From NCBI GenBank assembly GCA_945643635.1, contig CALZFC010000006.1:9817001-9881000 (forward strand): a stretch of DNA of 64,000 nt, given 5' to 3'. This DNA is from Allodiplogaster sudhausi. Taxonomy: Eukaryota; Nematoda; Chromadorea; Rhabditida; Diplogasteridae. Made by a program: the position numbers and the translations under genes. Below, one piece after another: positions 27,697 to 37,722 of the stretch; the stretch's first letter is position 1; the number at the start of each line of letters is the position of its first letter. The notes under the pieces were generated by a model that saw only the letters and a list, made by a program, of their open reading frames with translations, searched no databases and had not been told where the DNA came from.

Positions 27697-28743
27697 GTGT
27701 CCGGCCTTATCGGTGAAGGCGGCAAGTTCTGTCCTGCGAAGATTGGCGAGTTTTTCGTTAGTCTCGGAGACAACCAGGAAGATTACGAGCGAGGAGTGGT
27801 TAGACGAAACACTTACATTCATAAATACTAAGATATGAACTTCTAATCCCTAGGCTGAATTCAAGCGTCACGTGACTGAGATGAAGGGAGTTTCCGACAG
27901 AGCTCTCTGCGAACTCGCAAGAACATCTTCGGACGAGCTCTACCCTGTCTATATTAATATGATCGGAATGCTCAAGCTGGTCAGTCTCCCATATAATGAG
28001 TTTTGTTTAAAAAAATATTGTACAACATTCTGGCTCAGATGGAGGTATCAAAGGAACGCCGCGTCTTTACGGACAAGAAGGGCCCAGTACACAAGGTCAT
28101 GTTTTGTGTTATTTTTGATTATGTTTAAACTAATAATCTTATTTGCATCAGGAGTCGCTGGTCGTGACGTTCAACCGGCTCGAAGTTGGCTCTTTTCCGC
28201 GCTCGCCTTCGTACGTCTTCGCCCCGATTTCAGGAGGTTCGACTTTAGACTTATAGTTTTACTGGGTACTTTTTTTCATTCAGGAAAGGGCGACATACTC
28301 GAGGTCTTCGGCACGTGCCCTTCCAAAACCGGCACTCTTCGTGCTGTTGTCAAGCACGTGTCTCGGCATGCAATGGAGGAGGTTCTTAACTTGATTATAT
28401 CAAAGTTTACCTTTAATTTTCTATAATTAAGATCATTCCACTCTCTGCGCGTCATCAGTACACCGTAGCTGCGAAGCCGAATGAGGGAAAGAGAGCAATT
28501 CCCTCCACCATCCTCAATGGATGCACAGGCAAGTTTTCAAATTACTCAGTAAACAAGATACTTACAAATAATTTCGTTACAGATGCGTCCTTGGCGACGA
28601 TTACTTTCGCTGGTGCTGATGAGAAGAAGAAAAAGGAATTGGAGAGCTCCGTCTGCGACCTCTGGGCTCACTACTTCACTTATTACACAACGGATGCGCG
28701 TGCAAAGAAGAGGAAGTTAGGAGGAGATCAGGTCAACGACTAA
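27697..28743 (+). CDS. Unrecognised intron-rich gene carried by the transposon
   Basis: Seven exons with consistent phases lie between the transposase-like gene and the right end of the element: VSGLIGEGGKFCPAKIGEFF; AEFKRHVTEMKGVSDRALCE; MEVSKERRVFTDKKGPVHK; ESLVVTFNRLEVGSFPRSP; GDILEVFGTCPSKTGTLRAV; IIPLSARHQYTVAAKPNEGK; and DASLATITFAGADEKKKKEL, ending KRKLGGDQVND and TAA. The last intron uses a GC donor (ACAG|gcaag). Codon-quality exons without stops suggest selection until recently. A basic KKRK near the C-terminus could be a nuclear signal. No start codon is fixed; it may be the 3' part of a longer transcript with the upstream gene. I do not recognise the family. It could be a second element protein or a captured host gene. 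Confidence 0.6.
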
Positions 28744-29088
28744 GCCGTCAGCTTCTTACCCACAGTTTTCTTAAAAGGGTCGTTTTTTCGTGTACTCTCA
28801 GGGTCATTTTGTTTTGCTTGTTATGTTTTTTTTGTTACTTGATAGTCAAAAACATTTTTACATTGTTGAACATCACTTTATCAATGTCTGTTTGTGAAAC
28901 AATGTTTGAAAATGTCTCTTTATGCATACAGGATAAAGTTTACTACATGCGCCTAATTAGGCAAAAAGTGATTCCTAATTGTGCGGCTTCCGAGCCTAAT
29001 TATACTTTTGGTCGACCAAATTTAGACCGTCCAGGAAGGCTGTTAGGCTCGGCTCCAGCCTAATTAGGGTCAATGTGGAAAACCAGAG

Positions 29089-29264
29089 TTCGTTCGCGAA
29101 GGAGATGCCTGAAGGCATTGAATGACAATAGCCGATATTGACTACATAATAAGCAGGGACTTAATTTCTTTGCTTACCAACAAAAGTGCCGACTCCGGCG
29201 GAGCAGTGGACGACCACGGGGGAACTCGGGGCGTGGCGAAGAACGCAACGCCAGACTGGAAAAA
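29089..29264 (-). pseudogene. Catalytic-exon fragment of the duplicated phosphatase, active-site Arg deleted
   Basis: This is the other half of the unit A phosphatase copy. It reads WRCVLRHAPSSPVVVHCSAG then VGTFVG, where the intact gene reads HCSAGVGRTGTF. A nine-base in-frame deletion at about 29190 removes Arg-Thr-Gly, including the phosphate-binding Arg of the HCX5R motif. The exon is otherwise open. Confidence 0.85.
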
Positions 29265-29951
29265 GAGAGAGAGAGAGAGAGTGGTAGAAGTGCAACGAAA
29301 GTGCATTAGCCTGCATCCTTTTCCAAATAACAAGGGTGGCTGTTTCTTTGACCACTTATCGGATGCACTCTTAAATTGTTTTCAGGTTACCAATGAGGTA
29401 TTCTGACATGAGAGAAGCAGAGATTGGGAAACCGAGAGAGTTGAGCAAGAGGCAGAGATACTAGACAGAGAAGGAGAGAAACTGTGATGGAACGAGCGTC
29501 AGAAAGACGGAGAAAAAAGGAGATAGGGAAGTGTGAGAATCAAAGAGACAAAGAAGGAGAGAGATATACTAAAGACACAGAGATAATCAACTAGATACAG
29601 TGACGGAAAAAAACGCCTGAAAGTGCAAGGAAAGAGATACCTAAAGAAAGAGAGGGTGGGACTTTCGCCCTCTTTATTACGGGACATGCGAACACGTAAC
29701 TTGCCATTAGAAGACTTGAACTTCTTTCCTAGCCATATATTCGATATAAGGCTGCAAGTAAATGCTCTCATTTCAGCCTCGTCCCTATTTTTCATATTGT
29801 TATCAACTGCTTTAACGGTCAATATGTTAAAAATTATTGAATGATGAAAGCATATTCGTTCTATTCCCTTCAAGCTTGCAAACATGTCTACCTTATCAGA
29901 GTGTTAACAGAGTTAAGCGAACTCCTTTCTCTGGTATTTTCCATAAGCAAG

Positions 29952-30274
29952 ATGGCCGTTGGATTCTCGCAAGTGCCCGGAGGCTCTTTCACGTTCAACG
30001 ATGGCAACTCCATGCCCAGAATTGGCCTCGGCGTCGCGCGCATTAAAACCCAGGTTTTGCCTCTATTTATTTACCTTGATTTTTTGCAACTTTTTAAATC
30101 CGCCTTATTCCTGTTTTGTTTCCCACCAGGAAAGTCTGACGATCTCGGTTCGCGCTGCTCTAAAAGCCGGATATCGCATGTTTGACACTGCACACATCTA
30201 CGAGAATGAGAAGGAACTCGGCGTTGCTCTCAAGGTATTCTCCTCATCATTAAGACCTTTTCTCTCTCTCTCTA

Positions 30275-30312
<38 letters not shown>

Positions 30313-32062
30313 GCCATTTCTCATGCTTCTCTCACTTTTCTATTGTCCTCTCCGATCTATCTTCCTCGATCTCGCTCTCTGTCTCCCCCATCATCTCACT
30401 TCTTTTCCCTTCCCTCTCACCTTTCTCGCCCTCCCTTTCTCTTCCACTATCTTCTCAGGAATGTCTACCCGAGTTTGGTCTCGATCGAGAGGCCGTCTTC
30501 ATCACCACGAAGGTGGCCTTCGTCAACGAGGACGTCGCTGGTTTCGTAGCGAAGTCTGTCGAGGAGTCGCTTGAGAAGCTTCAGACAGAGTAAGAGCCAC
30601 TTTTGCTTCCCTTCGGAATTCGATATCGAAATTTGATTTAGGGAGTTAAATTTGCGTTTCTCAAACTTGGACCTCATTTTTGTAAGAGCTAGCCAGGAAA
30701 GGAAGTCTATAGTCTCACTCCCAGCTACCTCGACCTCGTGCTCTGCCACTTTTCCCGTGACTGCTACACAGGAAATGACGATGACGAGAGGAACGCAGCC
30801 ACTCGCAAGGTGGGCTACCAGAAGTAGGAGGAGATCAGAGGTTCGTCAGCCAAGGGGGCAAGCTGCCCTCAGGTTCTAGCTGTTCAAGAATTTGTACCCT
30901 TTTCATCATCTCTCAGAGACATTCAGTTCTATCTCCTCCAACTCTCCCTTTATCTCGCTTCCCATCTTATCGCTTATGTTGTTGCCTGCTTTACCTTTAT
31001 CGCATTTCTCTATTTCTCTCCGTCTCTCATCTCTCTTTATCTTTTTTCTAATTTACTTCATATCTCTCTCTCTCTGTCTCCCTCCCTCTCTCACTATCCT
31101 TACAGCCACTGGCAAGATTCGATCAATCGGCGTTTCTAACTATGAGATCTACCATCTCGTTGAGCTGCTCGAGTATGCTAAAGTACGACAATACTATCTA
31201 TTGTTATGTTATGATATTATTAAAGTAAAATGTAAAAAAATATGCTCTGAAATGTTGTTTTCGCCCATTTTACAAACTGAATGATCACTTATTTTGGAAG
31301 TTAATTTAAAGAAAGAAATCAAAACCGAAGTTGCTAATTGCAAGGTAGTGCCAGTGCTGAACCAGTGCGAATATCATCCGTATCTAACGCGGAAGCTGCT
31401 CAAACGGTTCTGCGAACACAACAAGATTGTCTTCCAGGTTGGAAAGCCGCCTTTTTGACACCCGGAAAAAACACTATAAAAAATGGTTTTTAACCATTAA
31501 AAAAGTATTGAAAAATACAGGCGTACTCATCTCTCTGCTATGGCAACCAGGACGTGCCCAACGAACCGGCTGTCCAAAGACTCGCTGCGAAATACGAAGT
31601 GACTCCGCAGGTTATTCCTTTCTTGTTAATCTATCCTGACCTTTGTTATCCTCGTAAAAACACTCTTTATTGTTACCATAGAATATCTTATTGTACCTGA
31701 ATAATTCTTTGGCAGCACATTCTGTACGCATTCGCCTTCTACACAAACGCCGCTATAATTCCAAAGTCAGCGGCACCATCACGAATCGAGTCGAATCTTC
31801 ACGAGACCATAAAGGCGCGAGTTTTGAATTGTCGGAAAAATCAAATGTTTCTGATTTATTAACACAAATGAAGCTTATCAATGCACATTATCAGTGCAGT
31901 GCAGAAGAAGGGCATATTGGGAAAAAACCCCATCAAGATAAGATTATGCGCCTTGTCGTGAGAGTATTTTCATGTCAGTGCAAATATTTCAACAAGAACG
32001 GAGTGGAGCAGTTTTTTTTTAGAAAGGTTTCCTGATTACGGCATCTATTGTTTGTAGGCTAA
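29952..32062 (+). pseudogene. Aldo-keto reductase copy B: complete 5' exons, internal stop, lost last exon
   Basis: Exon 1 (29952-30053) starts MAVGFSQVPGGSFTFNDG and has the GLGVARI strand. Exon 2 (30130-30234) gives AALKAGYRMFDTAHIYENE, with catalytic Asp and Tyr. Exon 3 (30459-30589) gives AVFITTKVAFVNED with catalytic Lys. Exon 4 (30713 onward) gives YLDLVLCHFSRD with catalytic His, but GYQK is followed by TAG at 30825-30827 where copy A has TTG (Leu). Later exons match copy A. The last exon is replaced after ggctaagctc (32062) by a hairpin element. The product would be about 160 residues and lack the C-terminal half of the barrel. Confidence 0.85.
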
Positions 32063-32070
32063 GCTCTATA

Positions 32071-32232
32071 CTAGCCTGGTCGATCAAAGTACTCACACGA
32101 CCGACAAAATAGAACAGGCAGAGAAAAAAGACACTTCTCACCTCTTCGTCTTACTCGAAGAGGTGCGAAGCGTCGTTTTTTCTCTGCCTGTACTATTTCG
32201 TAGCTTCTGTGAGTACTTTGGTCGGCCAGGAG
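32071..32232. mobile_element. Hairpin (MITE-like) insertion replacing the end of reductase copy B
   Basis: CCTGGTCGATCAAAGTACTC at the left and the complement of GAGTACTTTGGTCGGCCAGG at the right frame arms that pair over about 65 bases, with AGGCAGAGAAAAAAG/CTTTTTTCTCTGCCT inside. The middle contains CTCTTCGTCTTACTCGAAGAG. No coding capacity is seen. It has no counterpart in unit A. Confidence 0.65.
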
Positions 32233-32689
32233 AGGATGAAAACATACACCGGACGACCGGCAACGTCTTTTTTCTCTGCCCTGTGCTAATAAAAACAAGT
32301 TTTGCAGCCAGCAGGAAAGTGTTTTGGGACGGGCCGTTAAAATGGGCTCTTAAAATAGGAGCTGGGCATCGTTGTTTGCTTGAATTGCAATAGAATTCTT
32401 CGTCGACGCTGGATATGAAACAGATTGATGAAAATGAGAGAGATTTACAACTCTTGTCCGGATATTCCCTGGAGATTCGGAAGTCTGGTGTTATCTGACT
32501 TTGACATTTCTTCGACTCTTCTCAAGTGAGATTGCAGATCATCCGAATACAATTCTTTTTAAAACTGTTAATCAGTCAATTATTAAAATGCGGGTAAGCA
32601 GAGGAGACTTTTGCCGCAACCGAAGCGTTTATCCTGTCACGTGGCTAAAGGAAGGCATCGAATGCGCAAGAGCACGAGAGCAACGGAGG

Positions 32690-32830
32690 ACGAGAGAGGG
32701 AGAGAGAAAGAGAGAAGAGAGGAAATGGAGGGAGAGATGGCTCTCTTGGGAGAGAGAAAGAGAAAAGAGAGGGAGTGGAGGGAGAGAGGGAGAGATGGCT
32801 CTCTTCTCTCTTTCTCTTCTTCTCTCTTCA
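32690..32830. repeat. GA-rich then CT-rich tract downstream of the phosphatase gene
   Basis: A purine run (gagagatggctctcttggga type) is followed by a complementary pyrimidine run ending at the phosphatase stop codon. The same layout exists in unit A at 25495-25700. It could form a hairpin in the phosphatase 3' UTR. Confidence 0.7.
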
Positions 32831-32994
32831 TCACTTCTTCTCGCTATGTTGACTGGACTGCAACTTCGCCAACTTCTTCTGGATCAACACGCGAATTCCC
32901 TCCTGAAAATAGTTGTTAAAAATTATATTATCAAAATATTAAATATTAATATATATATATATTGTATATATTATTACTAAATAGGAAATAGTCC

Positions 32995-33035
<41 letters not shown>

Positions 33036-36000
33036 GAGGACTATTTCCTATTTAGTAATAATTTGTTGCCAGTCACGAAGAATTAACTAACTTGGCATGC
33101 AGCCAAACGCGCGTCACGAGGGATCAGCTTTTCCTGGAGAGAAAAAGAAGTTTCAATAGACGGGAAGTTTAAATTTTAAAGGGTTTTTCCTCGAAAATGT
33201 GATGACCTGCTCCTTAATTAAAAGTATAAAAATATTCCTTGCCTGCGCGAAGAGCTCAAGGAGCGCGGCGTGCAGTGCGAGGAATTGCACGTACGTCTGG
33301 ATCGACTTGCAGCGAATCATGCGGAGACTCCGGACGATTTCGGAAATTCTGCAAACTTTTCATATATCGACTTTTTGGCGGGAAAAGTAAATAACAAAAA
33401 TCCGAATTGTTATACCGAGTGAGCGGCACATTCGAAGGATGCACTTTGAAGGCTTCGTTCACGAAAGAGATGCCTGAAGGCGTTGAATGACAATAGCCGA
33501 TATTGACTATATAATAAGCAGGGACTTAATTTCTTTGCGTACCAACAAAAGTGCCGGTTCGGCCGACTCCGGCGGAGCAGTGGACGACCACGGGGGAAGT
33601 CGGGGCGTGGCGAAGAACCCAACGCCAGACTGAAAGAGAGAGAGACGAAGAGAGGGAAACCACGAGAGAGAGAGAGGAGGATGGAGAGAAAGAGAGACGA
33701 AGAGAGGGAGACCACGAGAGAGAGAGAGGAGGATGGAGAGAGAGAGGGATAGACGATAGCTAGGACGTCTCCACCTTCCACAACAATGGCCGGATCGTCA
33801 GGCGCGAGTTGATCGGGCCAATTCGTGACGAAGATGTGCTCGACCGTGTGTCGGCTCCTGATAGGGAATTGGATTTTTTATATTAATTTTTAGAAAATAT
33901 ATTACAACTAATTTTTTAAGTATATATTTCATAGATGAGAAATATTTTCTGACGACATGTTCTCGACGAGAAGCGTGGCGTGACGAGCTCCTTTGAAGAC
34001 GTCTTCGTGGTGCTTCTCGAGAGTGATGCGGAACTCGCCGAACTTGGCCGTCTTGGGGCCATCGGCCGGCCAGTATCGCACGCACTTCTCTTGCCCGCCT
34101 TAATTATGCATCTATCAATTTTATCTTTTAAAAAATATTTACGTATTTTTCGAGGAGTTTCACAATAGTATGTTTTTTAAAGAAGGGCGATCACCGAAAA
34201 ATTGCAATTATATGTTCAAACGTGCAAAGGTTTCAAACGAAAGTCCGTTTAATTACTCAAAAAAGTACGGTAGATGAAATCGCTAAAGTAGCGCTGGTTT
34301 CGAAGCGAGAAGTTATTGCTCGTTTACTAATTTCATACTGTTTTGAATAATATTTTTTAGTTTATTGTAGAATATTCACATACGAAAGGGATAAAGCATG
34401 AAACAAAGAAATGTCATAAAATATTTGTAAATTCAATCTTCCCGCGATGGGTAAGTGGCAGCAAATCTACTGTCGAGTGCTGTAACACCACGTTTTTGCA
34501 CTGACACCAATCACAAATTCATTCAAAAATTGCTTTTTCAAGTATCTTAAACTTGAATATGGAGCTTTTTTAAGCTTTTTCATTTGCCTTTTCTTTTTCC
34601 TCATGCCCGAGACTATTCGAAAATAGCTAAGATGTTTCAGAAATTGGCAATTACTTTTCGGTGATCGCCCTCCTTTAAACGATTGCTTCATTTTTAATTT
34701 TTTAAATTGAAATCCATAAAATTAATTTTTCCCGCACATTCGATGAAGTGGCAGAGCTGAACGATCACGACGACCTTCTCCTGCATCACCATCTGCCAAA
34801 AGTCTTCGACCGTCTCTTGCATCGGACCCTAAATCAGGGATTGTGCTGTAATTAAGAGTATTTTATCGCTATTGACCATTTTCAACAACAAATCTTCCAT
34901 ATTTCGGTTAGAGCAACTACGGATTTCAATAAGAATGTTCTCCATAATCCCTTGTTTTCCTGTTCTATCCTAACCTGTGCCGCAATGAACTGCTGTCCAT
35001 TTGGCGGGCGCATCCAAGACGCGTGGATGAAGCCGTTCTTGCCGCCCACGCCTTCGACTGTCTTTTCTTCCGCTCAAGTCATATCTTTCTATATATATTT
35101 GGTCTCTTAAAAGGTTTTTTCTTCACGACTTTCGCACTCTTTTATTTATTTGATGGCAGAGAAAGAAAAATGAAGTGAATAAAAGGCGCGACTTGTCAGC
35201 GCCGATCCCAATCCCTTCCTCATCTACACAAATCATTTTTTTTTCTTTCATAAGTTTGTGCTGCTACATTGAAATATTAATTTCAAATACGATAAATAAA
35301 TAAATGGTCCTTTACAAGCGCTGCTGCTGCCCTGAGGGCGAGACCGAAGCCGAACGCGAGATGACTCGTAGCAAGGGATGTCTTCGTATCTTATATATTG
35401 CATTATTATATTAGAAGGATTACTGAATTAAGTGCACATAACATTAATGTATTATTTCCAATGCAGATTTCCTAATCCGTTCCATTCTTCTTAATGTATG
35501 TTTATTGATATGGATTTTCGTTATTCAAATGCTTCAGTGCCCATCCTGACCTGCTCTTGCCCAAGTTCTCCTGGAAGGCGTCCCTGTTCTTGTTCGGCGC
35601 GATGTAGTCCTTCACTTCCGCCGTGAACTCTTTCGCCAGCTCTTTGGCAGTCTGAACACCAATTCGTGCACAATCATCACTCACGAGAGACAATTGTCGA
35701 TTTCCTGCTTTCTTGCTCGATTCTGACCTTTTGCAGAACTTCATTTGCCCACTCGGCGCGACGATCGATCGGTGGGCCTTGTTTTGCTTTCTCGGCAACC
35801 GGTGGAGCTGGCTCTGCTGAATTGGAGAAAATAGTTATCGTCTAGAGAACTTTTCTTTTTTTCTTTAAGAATCTAATTTTATCTACATAATGCTTGCCTC
35901 TGGCCGTATTCGGTTTCTGCTTCCTCGCCGAGACCATGGAGGGTGTCTTTCCTGTGCCGCGCGCGCTCTTCATCTCGCTCTTCTTCTCGGCCCCGTCCAC

Positions 36001-36084
36001 TCCGCTCTCTTCCTTCTGATTCGTCGTTCTCTTCTTCACGCACATCGCCGCTACTCCCGCGAGCGTCACGGAGAACACAAGCAA
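32831..36084 (-). CDS. Membrane-anchored protein tyrosine phosphatase (classical, nematode type)
   Basis: A single-domain Tyr phosphatase read from right to left. N-terminal exon: NLLVFSVTLAGVAAMCVKKR, a likely signal anchor, then a Lys/Ser-rich linker. Next are TAKELAKEFTAEVKDYIAPN, DIPCYESSRVRL, NGFIHASWMRPPNGQQFIAA, QETVEDFWQMVMQEKVVVIV, CVRYWPADGPKTAKFGEFRI, the WPD loop FVTNWPDQLAPDD (33775-33857) and the catalytic exon VVVHCSAGVGRTGTF (33547-33629). It ends with SISAIVIQRLQASL (33463-33506), EIVRSLRMIRCKSIQTYVQF (33243-33348), EKLIPRDARLAACQ (33092-33133) and EGIRVLIQKKLAKLQSS (32831-32902, TGA). Catalytic Cys, Arg and the WPD Asp are present. One intron has a GC donor (CGCAG|gcaagg). 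No ATG lies in the leftmost-reading exon, so the first exon is unresolved (upstream of ttaag at about 36087). Its 3' half is duplicated in unit A. Introns carry a TA-rich hairpin and a TTAA element. Confidence 0.88.
32978..33062. repeat. AT-rich perfect hairpin in a phosphatase intron
   Basis: ATTACTAAATAGGAAATAGT at the left is the exact complement of ACTATTTCCTATTTAGTAAT at the right, with CCTCG/CGAGG and a (TA)n centre. Unit A has only a single degenerate arm at about 25845-25880, so an inverted duplication arose in unit B. Confidence 0.85.
34181..34674. mobile_element. 494 bp TTAA-flanked MITE in a phosphatase intron
   Basis: It begins AGAAGGGCGATCACCGAAAA and its right end, reverse complemented, begins AGGAGGGCGATCACCGAAAA. 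TTAA flanks both sides (34177-34180, 34675-34678). It has no coding frame. Ends differ from the other TTAA elements in the window. Confidence 0.8.
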
Positions 36085-36087
36085 ATT

Positions 36088-37609
36088 CTTAAATAATATT
36101 AGAAAGAAATTATTGATTGGTTTTTATTTTGCAGATAATTACGCAGCAAATTAATTATTGCAATCCTAAGCTTTCCTTCAGAAGTCATTATTGTTAGGCC
36201 AGAAAAGAAGCAAATAACCGAGAGCTGCTCTAAAGTCAGCCACATCCGCGTACGAATTCAAGATGAAATGAGGCGTATTTTTTAGGTTTCAGAAATGATC
36301 TATTTATTTCTCAAACAGGTTTTAGCATAACAGACCGCATAGTACTTTGTTTCAGTCCGATTAGATTTTAGCAAAGGGTTTTTTCAGTGCACATGCCTTC
36401 GTCTGAAAACTTACGTTTTCAAAAATTTTTTTTAGAACTTTTTAAGAAAAGATATACGTGATATGTTATGTTTTGGAGGGAGATGGAGTTGGTTAAAGGG
36501 CGTCTCTGCACAGCCGTTTCAATTTTCGATTTAAAGCATCAACTAGACTGCGGTATTGTTCCTTTTTTTAAACGAAAAGAAAGTCTTTCGGTTTCCATTT
36601 TATCTAGCGAGCAGCTGCATAAATTCACAAATTTTTATGGTTCTGGCACTCCCATCAGCCACTCTGTTATCACATCTCATTCCACTGCCACTCTATTATC
36701 ACATCTCATTCCACTGCCACTCTGTTATCACATCTCATTCCACTGCCACTCTGTTATCACATCTCATTCCACCGCCACTCTGTTATCACATCTCATTCCA
36801 CTGCCACTCTGTTATCACATCTCATTCCACTGCCTCATTGTCAGTAGCTTCAAGTTTTGTAACATATGTATGAAATAAGGGTACAGGAGATCTCACCTAT
36901 GTACATCTATGAAGATTTGGCCGATTCGAAAGTAGCCATGGTTGGTTATAACCAATGACACCACCAAAAGGTACTTGGACCCAAAAAGTTTCGAGCTGCC
37001 TGTAAACGAAAGAGTCAAGAGCGGACGAGTTCAGTGGCAGTAATAATGCAATGGCTCATGCCACAAGCCAGAAGCCGAGAGGAGGCGAAGGAATTGATGG
37101 AGAGATGGCAGAGGACTGCCAGTGTTTTTTTTCTCTGTGAGCATACGCAGAGTTACCAATTCCAGCTCACATTAATTTGAATTAAAATGTCTTTTTTTAT
37201 ATAAAATTGCGGGAGTTATTATGATTCACTAATTAAAAAGCAGTTTCAAAATTAAGCCTAAGGTTAGCTTTTAGGTTCTTAAAATACGGGCGTAGAACAT
37301 TTTTACGATTCATTTTTTGCGGTGAAATGCACACAACGCTACATGAAGACACTAAGTCCTTTCAAATGAAATTTTACAATGAATGACTGATATTCGGCAA
37401 ACTCCGCGGAATTTGCACACAAAAAATTGATTGTAATGCAAATATCAAGGTTTCTTTTCCTTCAATTCAGCTTGTGCGGCTCGTTTGTTTTTTGCAAGTG
37501 TTGTCTGGTAACAATTTATGAGCTGAACACACAAAGGAACATCACATGCCACTTCTTCGCTATACATTCTCTACCGAAGTCTCGCGTCTGTTGAATGGCT
37601 AGAGAGCCC
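36088..37609. other. Intergenic spacer between the phosphatase and the peptide gene
   Basis: This should contain the phosphatase first exon and promoter on the minus strand; an open stretch near 36160-36255 reading MWLTLEQLSVICFFSGLTIM is possible but unproven. A 29-base tandem repeat lies at 36659-36835. No other feature is supported. Confidence 0.4.
36659..36835. repeat. Tandem repeat, 29-base unit, about six copies
   Basis: The unit is CCACTCTGTTATCACATCTC plus ATTCCACTG. Copies are nearly identical, with single-base changes (CTATTATC, CCACCG). The unit is not a multiple of three, which argues against coding use. Confidence 0.92.
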
Positions 37610-37616
37610 TATAAAA
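37610..37616 (+). promoter_or_regulatory. TATA box of the small peptide gene
   Basis: TATAAAA lies 107 bases upstream of the start codon. Initiator-like TCAGTTTG and TCTGAG follow 20-45 bases downstream, a normal TATA-to-start spacing. Confidence 0.5.
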
Positions 37617-37722
37617 TGATTTAGTCTCAATAATAGTAGTCAGTTTGTTCTGAGTCTATCAGACAAGTTTTCTGAAATTGATTAAAGTATGTTTAATATC
37701 ATGCAAGAAATCATAGGCTAAG

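Larger units (their letters stand above)
26246..29088. mobile_element. Complete CTCTGG-ended DNA transposon with two gene modules
   Basis: Left end CTCTGGTTTTTCACAATGTG and reverse complement of the right end CTCTGGTTTTCCACATTGAC give terminal inverted repeats of about 34 bases. TT is duplicated at 26244-26245 and 29089-29090. The empty site is preserved in unit B at 33451-33462, so the limits are exact. Subterminal regions carry several CCTAATTAGG palindromes. The interior has a transposase-like gene (26509-27664) and a second intron-rich gene (27697-28743), both on the plus strand. The first suggests the TNP/CACTA group, but the ends are not CACTA and the duplication is two bases. A short relative lies at 10671-11537. 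Confidence 0.85.
18372..29280. repeat. Segmental duplication unit A (reductase + phosphatase module, heavily interrupted)
   Basis: Unit A matches unit B (29281-33630) in order and orientation once the insertions at 18400-22902, at about 24660-25095 and at 26246-29088 are removed. Divergence is a few percent by eye. The A/B junction lies in a GA run at about 29265-29285, which suggests microsatellite-mediated tandem duplication. Unit A has also lost about 1.1 kb equivalent to 29590-30690. Confidence 0.85.
29281..33630. repeat. Segmental duplication unit B
   Basis: Unit B holds the reductase 5' exons missing from A and the phosphatase exons that continue into the complete gene. It starts gtggtagaagtgcaacgaaag and ends in a GA-rich tract after cgccagac, the same two edges as unit A. 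Confidence 0.85.

Noticed and set aside
30821..30832. New splice donor (AGAA|gtagga) created by the nonsense change in reductase copy B
   Set aside because: Using it would end the exon in phase 2, while the next exon needs phase 1, so it does not rescue the frame.
36659..36835. CRISPR-like direct repeat array
   Set aside because: The repeats are contiguous with no unique spacers, and the sequence is a eukaryotic genome.
36556..36878. Repeat protein frame over the 29-base tandem repeat
   Set aside because: The unit length is not a multiple of three, so the frame rotates between units; three frames stay open by composition.
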